DNA of 64,000 nt from Clostridia bacterium (lineage in GTDB: Bacteria > Bacillota > Clostridia > Lachnospirales > Lachnospiraceae): NCBI GenBank assembly GCA_910574255.1, contig CAJTAK010000008.1:118006-182005 (forward strand). The letters run 5' to 3'. Made by a program: the position numbers and the translations under genes. The stretch's first letter is position 1. Every line of letters begins with the position of its first letter. This document shows, one piece after another, positions 17,955 to 27,159 of this stretch. Below the pieces are notes generated by a model. It had not been told where the DNA came from. It made no database searches and worked only from the letters and a program-made list of their open reading frames with translations.

Positions 17955-19907
17955 ATGGAAAAGCAAAAATATTACATCACCACCGCCATTGCCTACACCT
18001 CCGGCAAGCCCCATATCGGCAATACCTACGAGATTGTATTGGCGGATGCCATTGCCCGGTTTAAGAGAATGCAGGGCTATGACGTATTCTTCCAGACCGG
18101 AACGGACGAACATGGGCAGAAGATTGAGGAAAAGGCAGGAGAGGCCGGCATAACCCCTAAGGAATTTGTAGATAACGTGGCAGGAGAGATTCGCCGCATC
18201 TGGGATCTGATGAACACATCCTATGACAAGTTTATCCGCACTACCGATGAGGATCATGAAAAGCAGGTTCAGAAGATTTTCAAAAAGCTTTACGATCAGG
18301 GCGACATCTACAAGGGCTACTACGAGGGCATGTACTGCACCCCCTGCGAATCTTTTTTCACCGAATCCCAGTTGGTGGACGGCAAATGTCCCGACTGCGG
18401 AAGAGAGGTAAAGCCGGCCAAGGAGGAAGCCTATTTCTTCAAAATGAGCAAGTATGCGGACAGGCTGATTGAACACATCAACACCCACCCGGAATTTATA
18501 CAGCCCGTTTCCCGGAAAAACGAGATGATGAATAATTTCCTGCTTCCGGGTCTTCAGGATCTCTGCGTGTCCAGAACTTCCTTTAGCTGGGGCATTCCCG
18601 TAAGCTTTGATCCGAAGCATGTAACCTATGTATGGCTGGATGCATTGACCAACTATATTACCGGAATCGGTTATAACTGTGACGGAGAATCCACAGAGCA
18701 GTTTAAAAAGGACTGGCCGGCGGATCTGCACCTGATTGGAAAAGATATCATACGCTTCCATACCATTTACTGGCCTATTTTCCTTATGGCTCTTGATTTG
18801 CCGCTGCCTAAGCAGGTATTCGGCCATCCCTGGCTCCTGCAGGGCGATGGAAAGATGAGCAAGTCCAAGGGAAATGTGCTCTATGCGGATGAGCTGGTAG
18901 AGATGTTCGGTGTAGACGCCGTGCGGTACTTTGTGCTTCACGAGATGCCCTTTGACAACGATGGCGTCATCACCTGGGAGCTGATGGTAGAGCGCATGAA
19001 TTCCGAGCTGGCCAACACGCTGGGCAATCTGGTAAACCGCACCATCTCCATGTCCAACAAATACTTTGGCGGCGTGGTGAGCAATCCCGGCTTTATGGAG
19101 CCCCTGGATCGGGATCTGCGTGAGACGGCTGTGAGCACGGCACAGAAAGTGGCGGATAAGATGGAGGAACTACGAGTGGCAGATGCCATGACGGAGATCT
19201 TTGCCCTCTTTAAGCGCTGCAATAAATACATTGACGAGACGATGCCCTGGGCACTGGCCAAGGATGAGAGCAAGAAAGACCGTCTGGCTACGGTGCTTTA
19301 CAATCTGGTAGAGGGAATCAGCATTGGCGCTTCCATTTTGGAGCCCTTTATGCCGGAGACCTCTGCAAAGATTCTGGCCCAGTTGGGTGCAAAGAAGCGC
19401 TCCATTGAAGTTATGAATATGTTCGGCCTCTATCAGTCCGGTCAGAAGGTGGTGGAGAAGCCGGAGATACTCTTTGCACGTCTGGATGTAAATGAGGTAC
19501 TGGCAAAGGTGGAAGAGAAGCGGGCACAGGAGGCTGAGCCGGAGGTTCCGGCAGAGCCAGTGATCGACCTGGAGCCAAAGGCGGAAATCACCTTTGAGGA
19601 TTTTGAGAAGCTTCAGTTCCAGGTAGGAGAGATTATTGCCTGTGAAGCGGTTAAGAAGTCCAAGAAGCTGCTCTGCTCTCAGGTGCGGATCGGCAGCCAG
19701 GTGAAGCAGATTGTATCCGGCATCAAGGCCCATTACACACCGGAAGAGATGGTGGGCAAGAAGGTAATGGTGCTTGTAAACCTGAAGCCTGCAACCCTGG
19801 CAGGAGTAAAATCTGAGGGGATGCTCCTCTGTGCAGAGGATGCGGACGGGAATCTGGCTCTGGTAGTGCCGGAGAAGAAGATGCCGGCCGGGGCTGAGAT
19901 CTGCTAA
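17955..19907 (+). CDS. metG: Methionyl-tRNA synthetase
   Basis: 650 residues. The class I HIGH motif is PHIGN at residues 19-23 and the KMSKS motif is at 300-304. A zinc knuckle is formed by CTPCESFF and CPDCGREV at about 128-150. After the anticodon-binding helical domain the last 110 residues form a Trbp111-like tRNA-binding domain (FEDFEKLQFQVGEI). It charges tRNA-Met in the cytoplasm. The start has GAGGG eight bases upstream, and expression is controlled by the T-box leader. A terminator stands 167 bases after the stop. Confidence 0.97.
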   Translation: MEKQKYYITTAIAYTSGKPHIGNTYEIVLADAIARFKRMQGYDVFFQTGTDEHGQKIEEKAGEAGITPKEFVDNVAGEIRRIWDLMNTSYDKFIRTTDEDHEKQVQKIFKKLYDQGDIYKGYYEGMYCTPCESFFTESQLVDGKCPDCGREVKPAKEEAYFFKMSKYADRLIEHINTHPEFIQPVSRKNEMMNNFLLPGLQDLCVSRTSFSWGIPVSFDPKHVTYVWLDALTNYITGIGYNCDGESTEQFKKDWPADLHLIGKDIIRFHTIYWPIFLMALDLPLPKQVFGHPWLLQGDGKMSKSKGNVLYADELVEMFGVDAVRYFVLHEMPFDNDGVITWELMVERMNSELANTLGNLVNRTISMSNKYFGGVVSNPGFMEPLDRDLRETAVSTAQKVADKMEELRVADAMTEIFALFKRCNKYIDETMPWALAKDESKKDRLATVLYNLVEGISIGASILEPFMPETSAKILAQLGAKKRSIEVMNMFGLYQSGQKVVEKPEILFARLDVNEVLAKVEEKRAQEAEPEVPAEPVIDLEPKAEITFEDFEKLQFQVGEIIACEAVKKSKKLLCSQVRIGSQVKQIVSGIKAHYTPEEMVGKKVMVLVNLKPATLAGVKSEGMLLCAEDADGNLALVVPEKKMPAGAEIC

Positions 19908-20073
19908 AGCATGTCTGAAAAGTGCTTTTTGACAGATGTGCGTCCTCTTTTATGAGATATTTTTATCAAATAAGGGACGTATAGCACAAATATTATGCGA
20001 AGCGGCCATACAGATGTCAGCAATGAAATTTTAGAATATTATAGAGCGGAAAGTTATAAAGTTAAAAAATAAA

Positions 20074-20116
20074 AACAGGACCGGTGGAATTTCAATATCC
20101 AAGGTCCTGTTTTTTA
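20074..20116. terminator. Bidirectional terminator between metG and the DeoR gene
   Basis: AACAGGACC at 20074-20082 pairs with GGTCCTGTT at 20103-20111, with T runs on the right and A runs on the left, so it can end transcripts from both sides. The 167 bases between the metG stop and this site hold no supported gene. Confidence 0.85.
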
Positions 20117-20186
20117 ACATCCAATATCCTCTATAAACACATTTTCCTAACAGGAGATGCATCCTGTCCTGAGTACTCTCGGCCTA

Positions 20187-20963
20187 TCAATCAGCAAAAA
20201 TCACCTTTTTCCCCAATTCTTCAATAGCAGCAACCGTATCCGCATCTGCTATTTTATTCGTCACATAATAATCAGCCCTTTGAAGATCCGCAATATTGGA
20301 AAAGCTCTCAAATCCAAATTTGGAAAAATCCGCAGCCACAATAGTTTCATGGGAACGCTCCAGCATCATACGGCAGATAGGCGATTCCTCCGCATGATAA
20401 GTAGTAATCCCGGCCTGGCTGTGTATGCCGTCAATGGAGAGAATTGCTTTGTCGGCCTTATACCGTCCCAACTGCTCCAGTGCCGTATTTCCATAGGAAA
20501 AAGAATACTGAGCATTCACCTCGCCTCCCAGAAGAAGGACCCGGAAGGTCGGACAGCTTGCAAGCTCCACGGCTACGGCCATAGAATTCGTTACAATATT
20601 CAGACTATTGCGCTTCTTTAACTCTGTGGCAATCAGAAGGGTAGTGGTTCCGGAGTTAATAAGCAGAGTGTCCCCGTCCTCAATAAGCTGGGCGGCAGTC
20701 TTTGCAATGGCAGTCTTAGCTTCCAGATTATAACTCTTGCGCTGCTGGGCATCCATAGTATAGAAATTCCGCACGGTCTGGACAGCGCCGCCGGTAACTC
20801 TTTTCAAGTAGCCGTCCTTCTCCAAAGCGGCCAGATCGCTTCGGATTGTCACAGGCGTAGTGTGAAACAATTCGCTTAGCTGCGTCACCTTCACCTGACC
20901 CTCCTGGGCAAGCAGCTCCAGAATCCGCTGTCTTCGAAAATCTATTTTCAATTCGTGATCCAT
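20187..20963 (-). CDS. DeoR-family transcriptional regulator 1
   Basis: 258 residues. The N-terminal helix-turn-helix (RRQRILELLAQEG, then TQLSELFHTTPVTIRSDLAAL) is followed by the GYLKRVTGGA wing and a DeoR effector domain with DTLLINSGTTT and SIDGIHSQAGITT, which bind phosphorylated sugars in the family. It follows the SIS-domain gene by 89 bases in the same direction, with a shared promoter, so the pair is one unit. The likely effector is the sugar phosphate handled by the SIS protein. Confidence 0.88.
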   Translation of the reverse strand: MDHELKIDFRRQRILELLAQEGQVKVTQLSELFHTTPVTIRSDLAALEKDGYLKRVTGGAVQTVRNFYTMDAQQRKSYNLEAKTAIAKTAAQLIEDGDTLLINSGTTTLLIATELKKRNSLNIVTNSMAVAVELASCPTFRVLLLGGEVNAQYSFSYGNTALEQLGRYKADKAILSIDGIHSQAGITTYHAEESPICRMMLERSHETIVAADFSKFGFESFSNIADLQRADYYVTNKIADADTVAAIEELGKKVIFAD

Positions 20964-21052
20964 AAGAAAATCCCTCGCTGTTTTTGAGTATTCGGTGGTC
21001 TTTTGCTTATCAGTATAACATAATCCGGCAAAAGGGACAATGAAACCTTTCT

Positions 21053-21655
21053 TTAGGAATCGCTTTTATTCAGACGTTTTCCAACAGCGCCGCCCGGATG
21101 AATCAGGGCGAACTGCTCATTTTGATAGCCTGTTTCCTCTATGATCCCTGTCTGGAGAGCGTCAAAGACAGCAGCGAGGGCCGTAAAGCTTGAGGTACCC
21201 TGGCTGTTATAGCGATCTGTTTCGGAGGTGACCTTCATGGGAAGCACAATATGGGATTTGGCGGCAAGGGGAGAAGAGAGGTTTTCCGTTACGCCGATAA
21301 CGGTCACTTCTTTCGTATGGCAAATATCCAAAATACCGAAAAGCTCATCGGTTTTTCCTCCCCTGGAGGCCCAGACAAGGGCATCGCCTTTCTTAAGAAA
21401 GCCGGAAGCGCCGTGGACCGCCTCGGCAGGCGATAGAAATCGGGCCGGGCGCTCCACGCAGCACAGGGAATGAGCAAAGTGCATACAGGCAATTCCGGAA
21501 TGTCCACAGCCGGTAGTTCCGATTCGAGGCACAGTAGACAAAATATCAACAGCCTTTTCGAAGGCTTCCGGATCAAAAGCATCACGGGTGGCAAGAATAG
21601 AATCACTTTCGATAGTGAAAGCGGCGAGAATACGTTCTTTCGTTTCGTGTTTCAT
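21053..21655 (-). CDS. SIS-domain sugar-phosphate isomerase-like protein (KpsF/GutQ type)
   Basis: 200 residues with one SIS domain. GTTGCGHSGIACMHFAHSLC and WASRGGKTDELFG are the phosphosugar-binding loops, and HPGGAVGKRL is the ending of the SIS domain of KpsF/GutQ-type arabinose-5-phosphate isomerases. The CBS domains of those enzymes are absent, so it is a short form like the one linked to sugar operons. It likely interconverts an aldose and ketose phosphate. It shares a promoter with the DeoR gene and faces away from YjbQ protein 1. Confidence 0.8.
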   Translation of the reverse strand: MKHETKERILAAFTIESDSILATRDAFDPEAFEKAVDILSTVPRIGTTGCGHSGIACMHFAHSLCCVERPARFLSPAEAVHGASGFLKKGDALVWASRGGKTDELFGILDICHTKEVTVIGVTENLSSPLAAKSHIVLPMKVTSETDRYNSQGTSSFTALAAVFDALQTGIIEETGYQNEQFALIHPGGAVGKRLNKSDS

Positions 21656-21786
21656 AAAAGGTCCTCCTTTTTAAGTTTGATTTTTGGGTATGGAATAAAT
21701 AGGCATAAAATGAATAAATCCCTAATTTTTAAGGAATTTTCGCACACTGGCATAGAAACACAGCCAGAAATCCGCTCTGTGTTTTT

Positions 21787-21815
21787 ATCATATATTGTTT
21801 CCGAAATATTTTCAA
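21787..21815 (-). promoter_or_regulatory. Promoter of the SIS-DeoR unit
   Basis: On the minus strand TTGAAA (21815-21810) and TATGAT (21792-21787) are 17 bases apart. The transcript would have a leader of about 125 bases. Confidence 0.65.
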
Positions 21816-21849
21816 TAGTTTTCTAAAACTTTCTAAATAAAAAATATTA

Positions 21850-21878
21850 TTGACAAAAGTATCTTTGAAATATATACT
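21850..21878 (+). promoter_or_regulatory. Promoter of YjbQ gene 1
   Basis: TTGACA at 21850-21855 and TATACT at 21873-21878, spacing 17. The ribosome site AAGGAGG follows at about 21900. It is back to back with the SIS promoter; the gap of 259 bases holds just the two promoters. Confidence 0.8.
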
Positions 21879-21914
21879 AAAAGAAAAATATAGAAACAAA
21901 AAAGGAGGAAGCAT

Positions 21915-22535
21915 ATGGAATTCAAAATGGTACAGAAAGAACTGGAGCTGCAGTCGAGGGGATGGATTCCCACCTTTCACGATGTATCCAAAGAGGTAAT
22001 TGAGATCGTAAAGGAATCCGGCATAAAGAATGGAACAGTCTGCATAGCTTCCCATCATACCACCTGCTCCGTTATGGTACAGGAGGCGTCACATGATCTT
22101 GACACCTTTGATCTGGAATACCTTCAGCACGACCTGCTGGATATTATGCGCAAGATGATCCCGGATTTTGCGGAGGAGAATCAGTACCGTCACCCGGGAC
22201 CGATTCACACCCAGTTTGGCCGTTATGTGAATGAGCCGGGAGATTATACCAGCAAGAACACAGACGGACATCTGCGTTCCGTGTTTTTCGGAAGGAGCGA
22301 GACCATGACCATTAAGGATGGGGAGCTGGACGGCGGAGAATTTGCCCATGTTTACTTTGTGGACTGGGATCATGTGCGTGCACGCCGCCGACAGCTTAAC
22401 ATTACCGTTATGGGAACTACGGAGGATGTGGGAGATCGGAAGTATAAAGACGGTTCGGTGATTGATACCTCCAGAAAGTATCTGGAATCGGAGAAGGCTT
22501 ATATGGAGGAGTTTGATTTGCAGCAGAAGCGGTAG
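21915..22535 (+). CDS. yjbQ: YjbQ-family protein 1 (UPF0047, secondary thiamine-phosphate synthase-like)
   Basis: 206 residues. The family motifs are ASHHTTCSVMVQEA (about 37-50), NTDGHLRSVFFGRSETM and DGELDGGEFAHVYFVDWD. It is longer than a typical member of about 135 residues, owing to an insertion around HPGPIHTQFGRYVNEPGDYT and a C-terminal tail of about 35 residues. YjbQ proteins have weak thiamine-phosphate synthase activity in vitro but their real role is unknown. Here it stands next to a SIS-domain sugar isomerase, and a paralogue stands in the sugar cluster at 43316, pointing to sugar-phosphate metabolism. Confidence 0.85.
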   Translation: MEFKMVQKELELQSRGWIPTFHDVSKEVIEIVKESGIKNGTVCIASHHTTCSVMVQEASHDLDTFDLEYLQHDLLDIMRKMIPDFAEENQYRHPGPIHTQFGRYVNEPGDYTSKNTDGHLRSVFFGRSETMTIKDGELDGGEFAHVYFVDWDHVRARRRQLNITVMGTTEDVGDRKYKDGSVIDTSRKYLESEKAYMEEFDLQQKR

Positions 22536-22593
22536 GATAAAATATTTCCCAATTTACACCGCACCAGTCAGTAACCAAAAACTGCCATTGTAA

Positions 22594-22644
22594 TAAAAAT
22601 CAGGACATCTCAAGGAATTAAATTTCCGGGTGAGATGTCCTGAT
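22594..22644 (-). terminator. Terminator of the amidohydrolase gene
   Basis: ATCAGGACATCTCA at 22599-22612 is perfectly complementary to 22631-22644. On the minus strand the hairpin is followed by TTTTT (22599-22595). It sits between the convergent YjbQ and amidohydrolase genes. Confidence 0.75.
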
Positions 22645-22742
22645 TGCATTTTCCAGGTAAGAAACCAAGCGGACAAATCAAAGCGTCCTTTTGATTTTAC
22701 GAAGCTTTTTTAGATAATGAACCATTTGAAGCTGCTGCACAC

Positions 22743-23783
22743 TTATGAAGTCAGCCCAAAGATCCGGGCCGAGTTCCTGTAGAAAATTTTATCAATATCC
22801 GTTTGGCTAAGTCCCAGTTTTTCGGCGGCTCTTTTGCAGGCGGCGATTTCCTCATAAATGAAGAAGGTGATTTTTTCTTTATCGGGTCCGGAGATTTCCC
22901 GCATGTGGGGATCGGCCGACACATCGCCTAAGGAACCGGCCGGGATCTCGTTGATGTAAAAACCATTTTCTACCACACGGCGGGCCTTCATACGGAAAAT
23001 TGGAAAATCAGAGCCATAGATAAAGCGATCCGGTCCAAAGTAATTGAGAACCTGCTCCATTACATAGGCGTTGGTATTTGCTGTGAAATCCCATACGGTT
23101 TTTTCCGTATTTTTTAAATATTCAAGTGCATCCCCCAAATCCTCATCGGCATAAGCACGGCCAAGATGTGCGACCAGAAGCTGGAGATTCGGATATTTTT
23201 GTTCAATCTCCAGAAGCTGGACGTAATTCAGGGGATCCGCCAGTCTTTTAGGGCGGGCAATATGAAGCTGCACGACCCAGCCGTGCTTGTCTGCTAAGGC
23301 AAGCTGATTGGGAGGAAGAAAATCATAGATTCGGATTTCGTTAGTAGGTATATAGGAAGGAGCATATTCCAGATATACCTTGAGGCCGCAGAAATTTCCT
23401 TCAGCCACATGACGTTCGATTTCCTCCAAGGGTTCCTCCGGCCGTGAAAGATAGAGAGCCGGAAGCTGGTGGGTTTTGGCGCATTCCTGTACATACTGAT
23501 TGGATTGTACGGTATCTACGGCAATATTCACATGAGAATATAAAACGGGAATCACACGCTTTCCAGGGAACAGCTCCAGGTTCGTTTCCATCAAATCCTC
23601 AATGGAATTATCTTTTGCAACCATTTCCGGCCAGGCGCAGGAACGGCTGGCGGAAAGCTCACCGGTGACAAAACGCTGAAGCCAAATGTGGTTGTGGCAG
23701 TCAATGAAAGTGTCCGGAAGAAAGTTCTCCAGATACTCTTTGTAAAATTGCTGATCGTAAGGGGTTACTTGAAGTAAAGGCAT
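22743..23783 (-). CDS. Amidohydrolase-family TIM-barrel hydrolase (PF04909 type)
   Basis: 346 residues from the ATG at 23783 (AAGGAG ten bases upstream); an open frame continues upstream through the promoter and is not used. The metal motif IDCHNHIWLQRF opens the barrel, LLVAHLGRAYADE supplies the next ligand region and FIYGSDFPIFRM holds the final aspartate. Members hydrolyse or decarboxylate small carboxylates and lactones. Its promoter shares a motif with the promoters of the sugar cluster at 39.8 and 42.5 kb, so it likely acts in that pathway. Divergent from DeoR regulator 2. Confidence 0.8.
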   Translation of the reverse strand: MPLLQVTPYDQQFYKEYLENFLPDTFIDCHNHIWLQRFVTGELSASRSCAWPEMVAKDNSIEDLMETNLELFPGKRVIPVLYSHVNIAVDTVQSNQYVQECAKTHQLPALYLSRPEEPLEEIERHVAEGNFCGLKVYLEYAPSYIPTNEIRIYDFLPPNQLALADKHGWVVQLHIARPKRLADPLNYVQLLEIEQKYPNLQLLVAHLGRAYADEDLGDALEYLKNTEKTVWDFTANTNAYVMEQVLNYFGPDRFIYGSDFPIFRMKARRVVENGFYINEIPAGSLGDVSADPHMREISGPDKEKITFFIYEEIAACKRAAEKLGLSQTDIDKIFYRNSARIFGLTS

Positions 23784-23896
23784 AGGTACACATCTCCTTA
23801 TAAAATAATATTTCCGATAGCTTGTTTCCCAATGCTTCAAGATAAAAAGGCTGAGATTCAATCTTTGCATTGCCGGAATAAAGTTATATGGATTCT

Positions 23897-23960
23897 ACTC
23901 ATATTTTAAGACTGTTTCGCTCAATAGTCAACAAAAATATGAGTGAAACAATCAAAGCGG
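23897..23960. promoter_or_regulatory. Operator region between the amidohydrolase and DeoR genes
   Basis: Two nested inverted repeats lie here. ACTCATATTTT at 23897-23907 is perfectly inverted at 23934-23944. TGTTTCGCTCA at 23913-23923 is inverted with one mismatch at 23940-23950 (TGAGTGAAACA). The stretch AGTGAAACAATCAAA at 23942-23956 resembles AGCGAATCAATCAAA at 39811. GAAAC-type repeats fit DeoR-family operators, so DeoR regulator 2 probably binds here. Confidence 0.6.
23903..23931 (-). promoter_or_regulatory. Promoter of the amidohydrolase gene with embedded operator
   Basis: On the minus strand TTGACT (23931-23926), a 17-base spacer containing TTGAGCGAAACAG, and TAAAAT (23908-23903). 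The same layout, TTGACA with TGAxxxAAACGAGC in the spacer, occurs at 39832 and 42521. Confidence 0.75.
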
Positions 23961-23962
23961 GG

Positions 23963-23991
23963 TGTACAAATAAAAGATTTTATGTTATACT
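23963..23991 (+). promoter_or_regulatory. Promoter of the DeoR regulator 2 gene
   Basis: TGTACA at 23963-23968 and TATACT at 23986-23991, spacing 17, just right of the operator repeats. This allows autoregulation. Confidence 0.6.
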
Positions 23992-24060
23992 ACCAGAAAA
24001 AGGGGGAGTTGTACGCATTAGATTTCTATTGAAAGATGTGATACACCAGAAGGAGAACAA

Positions 24061-24837
24061 ATGAATTACAATCGGGAACAGGCTCTGATGAACAGGCTGA
24101 GAATTAAAGGAAGACTGGAACTGGCAGATGTGGTGGAGTTCCTTGAGATTTCGGAATCCACAGCAAGACGCCTTTTTTCCAGATTGGAGGCAGAGGGAAA
24201 GCTCATAAGAATTCACGGAGGAATACAGCTTCCGGTAAAGAATCCTCAGGAATATTCTTTTGAACAGGTGGTTAAAAGCAAGATTGAGGAAAAAAATGCA
24301 ATCGGGAAGAGAGCATGCGACCTGCTGCGGGATGGGGATGTCATCTTTTGTGATGTGGGAACGACGGTTCTCTGTTTTTGCATGGAGCTTGCTCATCGGA
24401 TGGAGGAAAAGCCGTTTGAGCTTCGGGTTTATACCAATTCCCTGGCGAATTTTGAAATTTTGTCTCCTTGTATGCCGATTACACTTATTGGTGGAGAATA
24501 TCGGGCAAACCGGAAGGATTTCAGCGGTTATTTGGCGGAGCTGGCCATATCAAAGGTTCATTTTACCAAATGCTTTTTGGGAACGGATGGCTGTGATATG
24601 AAGCAGTATTTTACTACGACCGACTTTGATACGGCCAGAATGGATGAAACTGCTATGCGTAATTCCAATGAGGTCTTTATTCTTTGCGATTCAGGAAAGT
24701 TCTCTGCCTGTGCACAGGTGGGGTATGCGGATTTTGCGGATGTGGATCGGATTGTAACGGATAATCGGATTACGCCGGAGGTTCGGGCGCAGTTAGAGGG
24801 GTATGGGATGGAAGTTCTGATAGCGGAAGTATTATGA
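24061..24837 (+). CDS. DeoR-family transcriptional regulator 2
   Basis: 258 residues. The N-terminal helix-turn-helix (ELADVVEFLEISESTARRLFSRLE) and RIHGGIQL wing precede a DeoR sugar-phosphate sensor domain (GDVIFCDVGTTVLCF; FLGTDGCDMKQYF). It is divergent from the amidohydrolase gene with shared operator repeats. The same repeats recur at the epimerase-kinase and TIM-like/YjbQ promoters, so it is the best candidate for the regulator of all three. It is convergent with the ROK gene; a hairpin lies between. Confidence 0.87.
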   Translation: MNYNREQALMNRLRIKGRLELADVVEFLEISESTARRLFSRLEAEGKLIRIHGGIQLPVKNPQEYSFEQVVKSKIEEKNAIGKRACDLLRDGDVIFCDVGTTVLCFCMELAHRMEEKPFELRVYTNSLANFEILSPCMPITLIGGEYRANRKDFSGYLAELAISKVHFTKCFLGTDGCDMKQYFTTTDFDTARMDETAMRNSNEVFILCDSGKFSACAQVGYADFADVDRIVTDNRITPEVRAQLEGYGMEVLIAEVL

Positions 24838-24876
24838 TAACAATTGATATAAATCAACAGAGATTAAGATGAAGGA

Positions 24877-24913
24877 GGGTATGCTGCACGAAAGAAGATG
24901 GTACAGCATACCC
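24877..24913. terminator. Hairpin between convergent DeoR and ROK genes
   Basis: GGGTATGCTG at 24877-24886 is perfectly complementary to 24904-24913, with a 17-base loop. There is no T run on either strand, so termination efficiency is uncertain. Confidence 0.45.
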
Positions 24914-24932
24914 GCTCTGCGGTGTAAAATGA

Positions 24933-26153
24933 CTACCGTGAAGCCAATTCATCCAACTTGTCATTCAGCACATATGCAGTAAGTGCTTTATAGTTTTCCT
25001 CTTTTTTTAGGCGGGCATGTTCCATACGGATTTCTCGTCGAAAGGTATTTACAATTCGACTGCGAGCCTCGGCTAAAGCAACTTCCATAATGAAGGGATC
25101 AAAATCCATTCCATAACCAGAAATGATAAAAAGATCCGGGTCAAAAATATTGATAAGATTGACCAAACCGTAACCCAGGTATTTTCCTGTTTCCATAAGA
25201 AGCTCGTTTGCATAAATACTTCCTTTTTTTAGAGCGAGATCCAGAGTGTCCAGAGTCAATGGCATCTGCTGCTCAATCACCAAGCGATAAAGTACATCAT
25301 AGTCATCCAGGGTGGAAAGCCCTCTTTTCAGTCTGTTAAGTAAAGCTTTATGGCCGCAGTAAACCTCAAAACAGCCGGAATTGCCGCAATAGCATTTTTC
25401 GCCGTCAACTTTCAGGGTCATATGGCCGGCCTCTCCGCTGATTCCATTTAGGCCGCATATTAATTTCCCGTTAAAATAATGTGCAATACCAATACCTGGA
25501 GATAGGTTTAAATAAATGATATTTTTGATTGTATGATTTACATAGCGGGTTTCGTAAACGGATTTGATTCGAGAAATATTGTCTATATAAATGGGCAAAT
25601 GGACTGCGGCTTCTAAAGGGGTGGAAAGATTTACGTTCTGCCAATTATAAAGAGGCATATCAATCATTTTATTTGTGTCTACCATACCGTTAATACTGAC
25701 GGCAAGGGCGCACAGCTTTTGGCGAATAGAATCCTCCAACTGGTCTAAAAACGAACAAATATGGTTGATAAAAGCCCGCATGATATTTTGCACCGAGTTA
25801 TCAGGGGAAGCGGTAAATGACATACGGATCGTATTTGCAACAATTTTTTCGCCTAAAAGATTGCATACTGTAAGTAGAAGAGCATCCTGTTCGGACATTT
25901 CAGCGCAGAGAATATATGCATAATCTCCGTTAAATTTCAGAAATTTTGTTTTACGTCCATGCTTATAATAGGCCTCTCTTCCCTCCAGAAGAAGGTTTTG
26001 GTGAATAAGCTCCGTTACAAGATTCGTGATTGTCCCGGCGCTCAGGCCAAGGGCGGCGCTCAGTTTGATGCGAGTTGCGTCCTCGCTGGTGATTGTATAA
26101 TTTAAAATCCTTTTTTTATTGTTCTTTTTTATTGTTAGAGCAGCGGGATTCAT
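24933..26153 (-). CDS. ROK-family transcriptional regulator
   Basis: 406 residues. An N-terminal winged helix (ATRIKLSAALGLSAGTITNLVTEL) is joined to a ROK sugar-binding domain. LNLSPGIGIAHYFNG, SGEAGHMTLKVDG and the zinc cluster CYCGNSGCFE are the ROK signatures. Such proteins (NagC, XylR) repress sugar or amino-sugar genes and release DNA on binding the sugar. It is the last of three left-pointing genes beside the glycyl-radical enzyme. Two identical 13-bp palindromes at the divergent promoters (29469 and 29756) are likely operators. Confidence 0.88.
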   Translation of the reverse strand: MNPAALTIKKNNKKRILNYTITSEDATRIKLSAALGLSAGTITNLVTELIHQNLLLEGREAYYKHGRKTKFLKFNGDYAYILCAEMSEQDALLLTVCNLLGEKIVANTIRMSFTASPDNSVQNIMRAFINHICSFLDQLEDSIRQKLCALAVSINGMVDTNKMIDMPLYNWQNVNLSTPLEAAVHLPIYIDNISRIKSVYETRYVNHTIKNIIYLNLSPGIGIAHYFNGKLICGLNGISGEAGHMTLKVDGEKCYCGNSGCFEVYCGHKALLNRLKRGLSTLDDYDVLYRLVIEQQMPLTLDTLDLALKKGSIYANELLMETGKYLGYGLVNLINIFDPDLFIISGYGMDFDPFIMEVALAEARSRIVNTFRREIRMEHARLKKEENYKALTAYVLNDKLDELASR

Positions 26154-26218
26154 AGTTTCTCCTATGTGTTTATTATAACTTTATCATATATGTGGAGATT
26201 TGATTTGTCAAATTGAAA

Positions 26219-27136
26219 TCAAATAGTTTCGCAAAAAACGGAGATCCCTTTATCAGACAGAATGCGGCTTAAATGTGAGATATATTCCTTTGTCTGTGGT
26301 GTTAAATCAGGCAGAGGATATTCGCCGGGACCGCCATCATTATAAATGGTAGAGTTGCCGTATTTAGAAGCGGCCAGACGGTTATACTGAAGAAGCTCTA
26401 TCCGAAGAATATCGTTGTGAAGCTCTTGCAAAATAAAGTCTCCGATTGCATTGATATCTTCCGGATTATCCGTGTAACCTGGGATAAGAGGAACACGAAG
26501 AATAAGATTTGCGCCTGCCAGAGCCAGGGCTTTAACATTGGACAAAATAAGCGAATTGTGCTGTCCGGTATATTCTTTGTGGCGCAGGGGATCTAAAATC
26601 TTAATATCATATAAAAAAAGATCTGTATAGGGAAGGACTCGTTTAAAGGTTTCAAAAGGAACAAAACCACAGGTGTCTACTGTGGTATGAAGTCCGGATT
26701 CCTTGCACAGCCGCAGCGTGTGCTCCATAAACTGAGCGTGAGTGAGACATTCACCGCCGGAGAAAGTAACACCTCCGCCGGATAAATCATAAAAAAGCTT
26801 ATCTTCTGAAGCGAGCATGGCAGTTTCTTCGGGAGACAAAAGTTTTGCTGCAAAATGACGAGCGCCGGTTTTGCATGCTTCTATACACTTTCCGCACAGG
26901 GTACACTGGCTTTTGGGAAGTCGAAGAGTATTATCCAATTTATTACAGGCTGCTTTACAAGCGCCGCAGCCAATGCATTTTATCTGCGTTAAGACAATTT
27001 CCTGCTCTCGGTGCATAGACTCCGGATTTTGACACCAAAGACAGTGAAGGGGACAACCCTTTAAGAAAAATGTGGTGCGGATGCCGGGACCATCATGTAC
27101 AGCATAACGTTTAATATCAAAAATTTCAGCTTTCAT
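26219..27136 (-). CDS. Glycyl-radical enzyme activating protein (radical SAM)
   Basis: 305 residues. The radical SAM cysteines lie in FLKGCPLHCLWCQNPES (CxxxCxxC) near residue 30. Two ferredoxin-like clusters follow (CIGCGACKAAC and CTLCGKCIEAC), as in activases of dehydratase-type glycyl-radical enzymes and unlike the simple PflA. SGGGVTFSGGEC is the usual SAM-binding stretch. It abstracts hydrogen from the glycine of the enzyme encoded 76 bases upstream. A stem-loop lies between the two genes. The start follows CAGGAGG by six bases. Confidence 0.93.
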   Translation of the reverse strand: MKAEIFDIKRYAVHDGPGIRTTFFLKGCPLHCLWCQNPESMHREQEIVLTQIKCIGCGACKAACNKLDNTLRLPKSQCTLCGKCIEACKTGARHFAAKLLSPEETAMLASEDKLFYDLSGGGVTFSGGECLTHAQFMEHTLRLCKESGLHTTVDTCGFVPFETFKRVLPYTDLFLYDIKILDPLRHKEYTGQHNSLILSNVKALALAGANLILRVPLIPGYTDNPEDINAIGDFILQELHNDILRIELLQYNRLAASKYGNSTIYNDGGPGEYPLPDLTPQTKEYISHLSRILSDKGISVFCETI

Positions 27137-27159
27137 TGGAATACCTCCTGAAAATATAT

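Noticed and set aside
19995..20072. Short frame after metG encoding a 25-residue peptide with a GHTDVS stretch, like a tyrosine-recombinase tail
   Set aside because: Too short, no ribosome site, and no catalytic Arg or Tyr context; the match to integrases is only a few residues.
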